Assembly: GCA_020850735.1 (NCBI GenBank)
Contig: JADZEE010000044.1
Coordinates: 121,654 to 185,653, forward strand
DNA length: 64,000 nucleotides
Source: Gammaproteobacteria bacterium
Lineage (GTDB): Bacteria; Pseudomonadota; Gammaproteobacteria; JADZEE01
Direction of reading: 5' to 3'
The translations under genes and the position numbers were made by a program. This document shows positions 43,831 through 53,273 of the stretch, in pieces. Positions within the stretch are counted from its first letter, which is position 1. Each line of letters starts with the position of its first letter. The notes under the pieces are model-generated. The model saw only the letters and a list, made by a program, of their open reading frames with translations, made no database searches and was not told the DNA's origin.

Positions 43831-43861
43831 AAAACCAGCCGGCGCCAAACCGCCCGCCGGC
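43831..43861 (-). terminator. Possible terminator after dmpR
   Basis: Two GCCGGC arms (43838-43843 and 43856-43861) can pair across a 12-nt loop and are followed on the minus strand by TGGTTTTA. It lies 23 nt past the dmpR stop. The short stem makes this a moderate call; it could separate dmpR from dmpK transcription. Confidence 0.4.
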
Positions 43862-43883
43862 GCGCTCCCGCGAGCGGGCTCGG

Positions 43884-45536
<1,653 letters not shown>

Positions 45537-45731
45537 GGGTCTCGTCCACGAGGCTGTGCACGGGCCGGCGGCCGCGCGCGCTGCGCCCTTGTAACACGCG
45601 GCGCGCGCGAGGTTCATCCTGCGGCGCACAAATGATCCCGTCGTGGCCCTATAATTCGTGCCCGGGTGCGCACGCGGGCATGACCGTCGCGCGCCACGGC
45701 ACGGCTGCACGCCAGGAGGAGGATACCGCTC

Positions 45732-46562
45732 ATGAGCGCAAACCCGGAGATCGGCCGCTCGATCGCGGCCAACGGCATCACCACCAATTACCACGACGCC
45801 GGCCGCGGCGATGTCGTGCTGCTGCTGCACGGCTCCGGACCGGGCGTGAGCGCGTGGGCGAACTGGCGCCTGGTCATACCGGTGCTGGCGGAACGTTTTC
45901 GCGTGCTCGCGCCCGACGCCGTCGGCTTCGGCTACACCGAACGGCCGGCGGGCATGCGCTACGATCTCGACGCCTGGGTCGCGCACGCCGCCGGTCTGCT
46001 CGATGCGCTCGACATCGGCCGTGCGCACGTCATCGGCAACTCCTTCGGCGGCAGCCTCGCGCTGGCGCTGGCCATCCGCCAGCCCGCGCGCGTGCGCCGG
46101 CTGGTGCTCATGGGCAGCGTCGGTGTCGAGTTCGAGCTGACACCGGGGCTGGACAAGACCTGGGGCTACACGCCCTCGCTCGGGAACATGCGCGAGCTGC
46201 TCGACATCTTCGCCTACGACCGCCGGCTGGTATCCGACGAGCTGGCCCGGTTGCGCTACGAGGCGAGCATTCAGCCCGGCTTCCAGGAGTCCTTCGCGGC
46301 CATGTTCCCGGCGCCGCGCCAGGACGGCATCCGCAGGCTGGCCAGCCCGGAGCAGGATATCCGCCGCATCTCCCAGCCGACCTTGATCGTCCACGGTCGC
46401 GAGGACCGGGTGATCCCGCCGGCGACGTCGCTGCGCCTGTTCGAACTCATCCCGAACGCGGAGCTGCACATGTTCGGCCACTGCGGCCACTGGACGCAGA
46501 TCGAGCACACCGCGCGCTTCAACCGCCTGGTGGGGGATTTTCTCGCCCCCGGCGAGCCGTGA
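45732..46562 (+). CDS. dmpD: 2-hydroxymuconic semialdehyde hydrolase
   Basis: This 276-residue alpha/beta hydrolase cleaves 2-hydroxymuconic semialdehyde (or its methyl analogues) to 2-hydroxypentadienoate and formate (or acetate). The catalytic triad is visible: Ser104 in IGNSFGGS, Asp in [11 protein letters not shown] and His in [11 protein letters not shown]. The oxyanion-hole HGSGPG is near residue 33. It is divergent from dmpR instead of in the usual place between dmpC and dmpE. A TATAAT hexamer at 45650-45655 may be its own -10 box, though no good -35 is seen. Confidence 0.92.
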   Translation: MSANPEIGRSIAANGITTNYHDAGRGDVVLLLHGSGPGVSAWANWRLVIPVLAERFRVLAPDAVGFGYTERPAGMRYDLDAWVAHAAGLLDALDIGRAHVIGNSFGGSLALALAIRQPARVRRLVLMGSVGVEFELTPGLDKTWGYTPSLGNMRELLDIFAYDRRLVSDELARLRYEASIQPGFQESFAAMFPAPRQDGIRRLASPEQDIRRISQPTLIVHGREDRVIPPATSLRLFELIPNAELHMFGHCGHWTQIEHTARFNRLVGDFLAPGEP

Positions 46563-46614
46563 TCGCAGCCGCGCGGCGCGGCGCGCAGGCCCCGGCCGCC
46601 ACGGTGGGCACGCC

Positions 46615-47553
46615 GTGAGATTCATCGTCATCGGCGCCGGCGGCATCGGCGGCTACTGCGGCGCCCGCCTGCAGGCCGCGGGTCACGAGGTCGTGCTGGT
46701 CGCGCGCGGCGCGCACCTGGCAGCGCTGCGCGAACAGGGCCTGCAGCTCGTGCATCCGCAGTTTCGGTTCGCCGCCCCGGTCCACGCCTGCGATCTGCAG
46801 ACGCTGACGCGCGCGCAGCCGGCGCGGCCGGACGACGTGCTGCTCGTGTGCGTCAAGGCGATGAGCACCGCCGAGCTCGCCGGCGAGCTCGGGGCCTGGA
46901 TCGGTGCGGTCCCCGCGACCGTGCTGTCGCTGCAGAACGGCGTCGACAACGAGGCCGAGCTCGCCGCGGTGCTCGGCCGCGAGCGCGTCATCGGCGGCAC
47001 GATCCGGCGGCTCGGCGGTCACGTGACGGGACCGGGCCGCATCGAGGCGACCGGACCCGCGCAGACGACCATCGGCCCCTGGCCGACGGCCGTCGACACC
47101 CCGGCGCTCGTCAACCGGCGCGTGCAGGTCATCGCCGACGCGTTCAATGCCGCCGGGATCCCGACCGAGATCAGCGCCGACGTACGCCGCGTGCTGTGGC
47201 ACAAGCTGGTCGTGAACAACGGCGTCAACCCCTTGTCCGCGCTGGTGCGCAAGGACACCCGCAGCATTTCCCACGATCCGCTGCTCAGCCCGATCGTGCT
47301 CGCCATGATGCAGGAGACCGCGCTCGCGGCGGCGGCCGACGACGTCGCGCTCGGTGCCGCCGACGTCGAGGAGATGTACGAACTCATCCGCGGCTTCGAC
47401 GCCATTAAAACTTCGATGCTGGTCGATCGCGAGCACGGCCGGCCGCTGGAAATCGAAGCCATCCCGGGCGCGGTCGTGCGCCGCGCGGATCGGATCGGCG
47501 CCGCCGTCGCGCACACGCGCACCGTCTACGCACTGCTGCGTCATCTGGCCTGA
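46615..47553 (+). CDS. 2-dehydropantoate 2-reductase (ketopantoate reductase) family protein
   Basis: This 312-residue NADPH-dependent reductase starts with GTG at 46615 and the Rossmann motif [17 protein letters not shown]. Other family features are [26 protein letters not shown], the catalytic Lys region [20 protein letters not shown] and [20 protein letters not shown]. It could be PanE of CoA synthesis, but catabolic operons often carry paralogues of unknown substrate, and this one follows dmpD by 52 nt. Confidence 0.8.
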   Translation: MRFIVIGAGGIGGYCGARLQAAGHEVVLVARGAHLAALREQGLQLVHPQFRFAAPVHACDLQTLTRAQPARPDDVLLVCVKAMSTAELAGELGAWIGAVPATVLSLQNGVDNEAELAAVLGRERVIGGTIRRLGGHVTGPGRIEATGPAQTTIGPWPTAVDTPALVNRRVQVIADAFNAAGIPTEISADVRRVLWHKLVVNNGVNPLSALVRKDTRSISHDPLLSPIVLAMMQETALAAAADDVALGAADVEEMYELIRGFDAIKTSMLVDREHGRPLEIEAIPGAVVRRADRIGAAVAHTRTVYALLRHLA

Positions 47554-47595
47554 CGGTTTGACGGTGCGCCGGGCAAGCCGGGGAAACCGGCGCGG

Positions 47596-48948
47596 ATGAG
47601 CGCCGCCCGCAACGAGCCCGCCGGCCCGGAGAGTGACGGCACGATCGCGCCCCGCCCCGCCGTGACCCGGGCCGTCGCCGGCTATCTCATCCTCGCGCTG
47701 ATCCTCACCTCGGTCGGCCACGGCGTGGGCGCTGCGGTACCGGCATGGATCCCGGGCGCGTGCGGCTGGCTGGCGGCGCTGCTGCTGGTGCGCGCATCGA
47801 GCCTCGTGCAACGGCTCCAGGCGGTGGCGATGATCGGCATCGGCGCGGCCGTGCTCGCCTGGTCCACGCGCCACGCGCCCGCGGCGGCGCCGCTCGCCGA
47901 CGCGATCAGCATGAACCAGGCGATCATGGCCATGATCGCCGCGGTCGGTTTCGTGCGCCTGGTGAGCCGTTCCGGCGTGCATACCGGCGAAGCGCTGCCC
48001 GTCGGCCGCCGCGCGCTGGCCCAGACCATGCTCGGCACGACCTTGTTCGGCGCCGTCATCAACGTCTCGGCCATGGTGATCGTGGGCGATCGCATCAGTC
48101 GCGCGGGTACGCTTACGCGCCTCCAGGCGCTGGCGATGTCGCGCGCGTTCGCTTCGACCGCCCTGTGGTCACCGTTCTTCGCGGTCATGGTGATCGCGGT
48201 CGTGTACTCCGGCGGCGCACGGCTGCCCGTGCTCATCGCGGCCGGCGTGCCGCTCGCCCTGGTGTCACTCGGCTATACCCTGAGCGAGCTCGGCCGGGCA
48301 CCCGAAGCCGCCGGCTTCGAGGGTTATCCGATCCACGGCCGCGCGCTGGTGTTGCCGGCGAGCCTCGCCGCGCTGATGCTGATCGTCCACGCGCTCGCGC
48401 CGGCGATCGCCATCGCGACCCTGATCGCGATGCTCGCACCCTTGCTGACGCTGGCCATCGGCCTGGTTCGGCACGGCCGGCGCTTCGCCGCCATGCTCGA
48501 TGCCTACGTGCGCCACGAGCTGCCGCGCATGGGTGGGGAAATCGTGCTGTTCAGCGCCGCCGGCGTGCTCGCGGTCGGTCTCGCCCACGCCGCGCAGGCG
48601 AGCCGGCTGCTGCCGCCCTTCGCGGCGTTCGGTCCGCTGCAGGCTGTGCTCGTCGTGTTTTCGATCGCGCTGAGCTGCGTGGCCGGCCTGCATCCGCTGG
48701 TCGGCATCGCCGCCTGGAGCGCGGTGCTGCTGCCGCTCGGCAGCCAACCCGATCTGCTCGGCGTGACCTTCCTCGTCAGCGGTTCCATCGGCGTGTGCGT
48801 GTCACCGTTTTCCGGTCTGCACCTGTTCCTGCAGGGCCGCTACGGCATCCCCTCCCACCACTTCACGGTCTGGAACGCGCGCTATGGAATCGTGATGCTC
48901 GCCGCCGCGGTACCGGTGCTGTACGCCGTCGATTACGCCACGCGCTGA
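47596..48948 (+). CDS. Polytopic inner-membrane permease of unknown substrate
   Basis: The 450-residue protein has about 11-12 hydrophobic helices, for example AVAGYLILALILTSVGHGVG, MLGTTLFGAVINVSAMVIVG, VLPASLAALMLIVHALAPAI and ATLIAMLAPLLTLAIGLV. Paired half-repeats with GGEIVLFSAAGVLAVGL and HPLVGIAAWSAVLLPLG recall ion-transporter-superfamily carriers. I do not recognise the specific family. It lies 42 nt after the ketopantoate reductase-like gene, so both may belong to one unit. Confidence 0.65.
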   Translation: MSAARNEPAGPESDGTIAPRPAVTRAVAGYLILALILTSVGHGVGAAVPAWIPGACGWLAALLLVRASSLVQRLQAVAMIGIGAAVLAWSTRHAPAAAPLADAISMNQAIMAMIAAVGFVRLVSRSGVHTGEALPVGRRALAQTMLGTTLFGAVINVSAMVIVGDRISRAGTLTRLQALAMSRAFASTALWSPFFAVMVIAVVYSGGARLPVLIAAGVPLALVSLGYTLSELGRAPEAAGFEGYPIHGRALVLPASLAALMLIVHALAPAIAIATLIAMLAPLLTLAIGLVRHGRRFAAMLDAYVRHELPRMGGEIVLFSAAGVLAVGLAHAAQASRLLPPFAAFGPLQAVLVVFSIALSCVAGLHPLVGIAAWSAVLLPLGSQPDLLGVTFLVSGSIGVCVSPFSGLHLFLQGRYGIPSHHFTVWNARYGIVMLAAAVPVLYAVDYATR

Positions 48949-49122
48949 CGCCCGCCCGCATCGGCGCGGGCGGGTCGCCGCCGGGCGGTGGCCGAACGGC
49001 CGGCCGGGCACGGCGCGCGAGCCGCCGGGCCGGACGCTTTACCCGTCCACCACACAGCAGGGAAAATCCCGCCACGAACGCGGCGACCGCGCCGTGACGA
49101 ACCACCGAATGTGAGCCCGCGC

Positions 49123-50097
49123 ATGAGCCGATTCGATCGCATACTGAGCCTGCACCGCATCCTCGCCGCCCGGCGCACACCGGTCTCGCGCCGGGAGCTC
49201 GAAGAACGCCTGGAGTGCTCGCGGGCCACGGTCAAACGCCTGATCGAGGATCTGCGCGACCACCTGAACGCGCCGATCGAGTACGACCGTGATCGCAACG
49301 GTTACTACTATGCCGCCGACCGCGACCGCTACGAGCTGCCGGGGCTGTGGTTCAACGCCGACGAGCTGTTCGCGTTGCTGACCACCATGAAGCTGCTCGC
49401 CGACGTGCAGCCCGGGCTGCTCGAGCCCCACATCGGACCGTTGCGCGAACGGGTCGATCGGCTGCTGAGCGACGCGCCGGCCGGTCACCGCGACGTCGCC
49501 CGGCGCATCCGCATCCTGCAAAGCGCGCCGCGGCACGTGGAGTTCGACGCATTCGGCCACATCGCCGGCGCACTGCTGCGCCGGCGCCGGCTGCGTATCC
49601 TGTATCACAGCCGCAGCCGCGACGACACCACCGAGCGCTGGGTGTCGCCGCAGCGGCTGGTTTACTACCGTGACAACTGGTACCTCGATGCCTGGTGTCA
49701 CCTGCGCCGCGCGCTGCGCAGCTTCGCGGCCGATCGCATCCACGTAATCGAGGAAGGCAAGGCGGCACAGGAACTCGCCGACGCCACGCTCGATCATTAC
49801 TACACCTCCGCCTACGGCATCTTCGCCGGCGAGCCGCGTCACGAAGCGGTACTGCGATTCAGCGCGGCGGCCGCGCGCTGGATCGCCGACGAGCAGTGGC
49901 ATCCGGCCCAGCAGCTGCGCGTGCTCAACGACGGCCGCGTCGAGCTGCGCGTGCCCTACGCGGATCCGCGCGAGCTGGCGATGGACATCCTGCGCCACGG
50001 TGCCGAGGTCGAGGTCCTCGAACCGAAATCGCTGCGCGCGCTCGTGGCCACCCGCCTGCGCGCCGCCGCGGCCCTCTACAAACCGGGGTCGGAGTGA
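49123..50097 (+). CDS. WYL-domain transcriptional regulator
   Basis: From the ATG at 49123 (MSRFDRILSLHRILAARRTP) the protein has 324 residues. It begins with an HTH_11-type winged helix (VSRRELEERLECSRATVKRLIEDL) and contains the WYL domain with RLRILYHSRSRDDTTERWVSPQRLVYYRDNWYLDAWC split across strands, then the C-terminal WCX region. WYL proteins respond to nucleic-acid or nucleotide ligands and are often linked to CRISPR and other defence loci. Here the cas genes begin about 2.2 kb downstream, but base composition is host-like, so a link is only possible. Confidence 0.88.
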   Translation: MSRFDRILSLHRILAARRTPVSRRELEERLECSRATVKRLIEDLRDHLNAPIEYDRDRNGYYYAADRDRYELPGLWFNADELFALLTTMKLLADVQPGLLEPHIGPLRERVDRLLSDAPAGHRDVARRIRILQSAPRHVEFDAFGHIAGALLRRRRLRILYHSRSRDDTTERWVSPQRLVYYRDNWYLDAWCHLRRALRSFAADRIHVIEEGKAAQELADATLDHYYTSAYGIFAGEPRHEAVLRFSAAAARWIADEQWHPAQQLRVLNDGRVELRVPYADPRELAMDILRHGAEVEVLEPKSLRALVATRLRAAAALYKPGSE

Positions 50098-51242
50098 GAT
50101 TTCGCGCGCATCGCCCACGACCACCGGGCCGCGCCTGCCGGACGGACGCCGGCGACGAGGCTGAACCACGCCGCTGCCCCCGATCTTCAGCGTGATCCGC
50201 GCGATCGCCGCCGCCCGCCTGCTCGCCGGCAACGATTTCAACCACCGGGCCATCCACCGGGGACGGCTCCACGCCACGCGGCGGCTGCTCACTCCGCTGT
50301 TGCCCGCCGTAGCGCACTCGCGGCACCGGCCTGGATGCCCGCCCCCACCTGTTTCGCGGCGTGGGCCGGAACCGACGACCGGCGCTATCTGAACGCGCCG
50401 GCAGGCTGCCTGAGGAGCGGCGTCGCCCTGCGACCCGGACGCGGCCAAGCCGTGGTGGCAACGTGCCTGCGAGGGCGGCCGCTTGCCGGCGCGCCTGCTC
50501 GCAACCCGCTACAACCCGACCCGGGACCGGCATCGGGCGATGGCGCTGCCAGACCAATGCCGCCGGGGCGCGATCGGCGCCGGTGCGGATCTCGAGGCGC
50601 TCGTGCAGGAATCGGGCGCGGGGATCGAGGCCCTGCTCGCGAACGACCGGCGCGCGGATCCGCCATCGGCGCCACAACGATAATGAGTGTCGCGCAGCAA
50701 GCGGACGCCGATCGATACGCGCTCCGACACGCCCGCGAACGATCGGTCACCTCGAGGATCCGGGCGCTGTCGCGCGCACAGCGGCAGCGCCGAGGATCCG
50801 CACGCGTGGACCGCGAGGCCCATGCATTCGTGCATCAGCAGGGCGCGCGGCGGAGCGCTTCGGAACGGATCCTCCCGATCACTGCTCCATTCGCCACCAC
50901 CATCGTGGCAGGCTCCGGCCGTCGCTTCGCGGTCACCGGCACCCGCCTGATCTGCGCAATCACCCACCCGTTCGGCGCCCACCGAGGCCCGACCTTGCAC
51001 AACGATCAGGTGACGGTCGTGCCCGCACATGGCCCGCTTGAAAATCACATCCGGATCGCGATCCGGCACGAGTGCCGGCCGGCTCCCGGGCTCAAAATCT
51101 GAGCCACCCGCGGGCCTACAATCGTATGTGTAACCGGGGGCCCGGGGGAATATCCGCTGCGCAAACGCACCGTCCTCGCGTGCCGGTACAGATGACCGCT
51201 GAGCACAGCCCGGCCACAACCTTTCCGATACGGAGGCAGGCG
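50098..51242. other. 1.1-kb region without a supportable gene
   Basis: Open frames occur on both strands, but none shows conserved domains, a good ribosome-binding site or consistent codon use. Frames are Arg/Pro/His-rich and typical of chance frames in high-GC DNA. It may be the decayed remnant of genes lost between the WYL regulator and the cas region. TACAAT at 51117-51122 could be a -10 box for the small gene at 51243. Confidence 0.5.
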
Positions 51243-51443
51243 ATGGGACAACTGGCGAAGCACGAGCCTTTGGATCGCGAACGCTTCCTCGAGCTGACGT
51301 ATCTCGAACGCGCGCAGTTGCTGGAAGAACTCGTCCCCCGGATCACCAACGGCGAAGTGTGGGATTACGCCGACGTGCGGTGGACGCTACTGCCGCCATC
51401 GATCCGCATCGCCATCGAGACCGGCCGCTTCCTGGACTCGTGA
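51243..51443 (+). CDS. Small acidic hypothetical protein
   Basis: The frame from ATG at 51243 encodes 66 residues, beginning MGQLAKHEPLDRERFLELTY and ending RIAIETGRFLDS. The composition (Leu/Glu/Arg-rich amphipathic helices, WDYADVRWTLLP) looks like a real folded protein, unlike surrounding frames. A GGAGG-like AGGCAGG lies just before the ATG. Function is unknown. It may be a remnant or a small regulator. Confidence 0.5.
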   Translation: MGQLAKHEPLDRERFLELTYLERAQLLEELVPRITNGEVWDYADVRWTLLPPSIRIAIETGRFLDS

Positions 51444-51861
51444 ACAGCGCGCGTCGCGGGCGACGGCTACGCCGCCGCTCGCGCGGCGGGCGGACTCGCA
51501 TTTTGAGCCACCCCCCGGCGTATGCTCCCGCGACCCGGACCAGGCACGCGCATGAAACATGCACGCACCGCAACATCCGTCCGCCTGCATTTTCAGGGAT
51601 CCCCTGGTAGCGCCGGATCCGTCCCTGCCTATAATTCGTCACGAGGGGGAGATGTCGGATCGATGGTCGGCGGCGACCGATCGCCACCGTCGCCCGGACC
51701 GTCCCGCGACGGTGCCGGACGGGCTCCCGGAGCCTGCCCCCCGGTGTTCCCGCACAACGCGCCCGCCCCGCGGCAGCGTGCAGGCGACCAGCTCAACGGC
51801 GCGCCGCCGCCGGGGTATCGCCGGGGCCGCTCACGGCAACAGCGCGTGGACGAGGTGCCTC
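51444..51861. other. 418-bp region with a possible promoter and no gene
   Basis: No supportable gene is seen. A TATAAT hexamer lies at 51630-51635 in the context CCTATAATTCGT, which also appears before dmpD (45649-45660), so it may be a promoter for the Tat-like protein at 51862. No CRISPR-type direct repeats were noticed. Confidence 0.4.
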
Positions 51862-52284
51862 ATGAAGCGCAGAGCATTCCTCGAGCAGATGACGGCACTG
51901 TGCGTGCCCGCCGTCGGCGGTGCGACGGCATTGACGGCAAACCTCGCCGGCGCGCGACTCCCGACCGGCAAGGTGGCAAAGAGCCTGCGCGTGCTCTGGG
52001 TCCATCCGGCGGCGCCGCCGGATGTCCTGACCGCTGCGGTCGAACTCGAACGCGAAACCGATCCGGCCTTCGATCTCAGCTGCCTGCAGGTGCTCGCGCG
52101 CGGCCGTCTGTGCGGCCGCCTCCCCGTCAGCATCGATCTCGCCGCCCGCATCGACGCGGGCGAACGGCTCGACGCGCGCTTCCTGCGCTGCCGGCCGGTC
52201 ATTCCGGGCGGCCGTATGCATCACGTCGAGCTGCTGGTGTATCCGCGTGAGTACGGCCAATGGCTACCCGAAAACCGGGGTTGA
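51862..52284 (+). CDS. Hypothetical exported protein with Tat-like signal
   Basis: From the ATG at 51862 the product is 140 residues and begins MKRRAFLEQMTALCVPAVGG, a twin-arginine-like RRAFL followed by a hydrophobic stretch. The remainder (LRVLWVHPAAPPDVLTAAVE, HHVELLVYPREYGQWLPENRG) matches no family I recognise. Coding quality is good to the stop at 52284. It overlaps the 5' end of the truncated csb2 frame by 25 nt, which marks the left boundary of the cas region. Confidence 0.55.
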   Translation: MKRRAFLEQMTALCVPAVGGATALTANLAGARLPTGKVAKSLRVLWVHPAAPPDVLTAAVELERETDPAFDLSCLQVLARGRLCGRLPVSIDLAARIDAGERLDARFLRCRPVIPGGRMHHVELLVYPREYGQWLPENRG

Positions 52285-53273
52285 GGAAGGTGGCAGCGAA
52301 AATCGCTCCGGATGAGCACGACCGCGGGACACCGCAGGAAGTCGCGACGCGCCGGCGCCGCCATCAAACGCCCGTGCCTCCCGGATCCCGGCAACCCTCT
52401 CAGGGAGAGCACGCGCGACGGTCTGCATCCTGCGCACAGACCACCGTGCAACAATCGGTTTTCAGTCCGCAACTGATCGTATTTGCGCTCGAGCCCGAGG
52501 AGGGCGGTCGCACCAGCCTGGATCTCGCCGCCACACTGACCGTCTGCGCGCGCTGGCGAGAAGCGCTACTCAGTCACAGCAACGATGCAGCCGACGCGAT
52601 CCGCAGCATCCTGAGCGGCCACGATTCTCGCGGCGCTCCGCTGCGCGACCCGCATCTCGCGTTCCTGCCCTTCGCCAGCGTGGGACACGTGCATGCCGAC
52701 AGTCGCCTGCTCGGTATGGGTCTCGCCCTGCCCGAACTACTCGGCCCCGAGGAACGCCGGGCGATCGGGCGCGTCATCGCCCGCGTGCGCCAGCTCAAGC
52801 TCGGACGGCTCGGCCGTTGGCGCGTACGCGCGATCACCGGATCCATTCCGCCTTCGCACTTGTGTTCAGAATCTTGGACGGCTCACCCTGCCGGCGCGAC
52901 GCAGTGGTCCTCAGTCACGCCCATCGCCTTCGATCGCCATCCCAAAGGTCGGACCGAGGCGGAACGCCATCAGGCGCTCGCCGCGATGATTGCCGAGAGT
53001 TGTGAGCGCAACGGATTGCCGGCCACGCGCGACGTAATCATTACGCCCGTGTCACTGCACCTTGGCGTACCCCTGGCACACGCCTTCCCGAGGCTCGAAC
53101 GCAAGGACGGCGGCCTGCGCCGACACAGCCACGCGGTCCTCGTCTTCGACGTTCCCGTGCAGGGGCCGATCCTCTTGGGCGCGGGACGATACCGCGGTTA
53201 CGGATTGTTCCGCCCGATGCAGGGGATCGATGGACCGGAAAGCTCAAACGCGTTCGAGGCGCTCGGCGAATGA
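52260..53273 (+). CDS. csb2: 5'-truncated Csb2 (type I-G Cas5-Cas6 fusion) with only the Cas6-like half
   Basis: Homology-like sequence begins at about codon 67 (FSPQLIVFALEPEEGG). It continues through LRDPHLAFLPFASVGHVHADSRLLGMGLALP and the Cas6-type glycine loop LLGAGRYRGYGLFRP near the C-terminus, as in GSU0054/Csb2 proteins, which process crRNA. Full-length Csb2 is about 500 residues with an N-terminal Cas5-like domain; here that part is missing. The first 65 codons are Arg/Pro-rich and look non-coding, so translation may start at the GTG at 52446. The stop overlaps the next cas3 start by ATGA, showing that the 3' end and its operon position are intact. Confidence 0.75.
   Translation: MATRKPGLRKVAAKIAPDEHDRGTPQEVATRRRRHQTPVPPGSRQPSQGEHARRSASCAQTTVQQSVFSPQLIVFALEPEEGGRTSLDLAATLTVCARWREALLSHSNDAADAIRSILSGHDSRGAPLRDPHLAFLPFASVGHVHADSRLLGMGLALPELLGPEERRAIGRVIARVRQLKLGRLGRWRVRAITGSIPPSHLCSESWTAHPAGATQWSSVTPIAFDRHPKGRTEAERHQALAAMIAESCERNGLPATRDVIITPVSLHLGVPLAHAFPRLERKDGGLRRHSHAVLVFDVPVQGPILLGAGRYRGYGLFRPMQGIDGPESSNAFEALGE

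Noticed and set aside
45650..45655. TATAAT as a firm sigma-70 promoter for dmpD
   Set aside because: No acceptable -35 hexamer is found at 16-18 bp (the bases there read CACAAA), so I only mention it as a possibility.
50335..51219. Long open frames on both strands in the 50.3-51.2 kb region
   Set aside because: Arg/Pro/His-rich composition, no domains, no ribosome-binding sites, and mutual overlap on opposite strands indicate chance frames in high-GC DNA.
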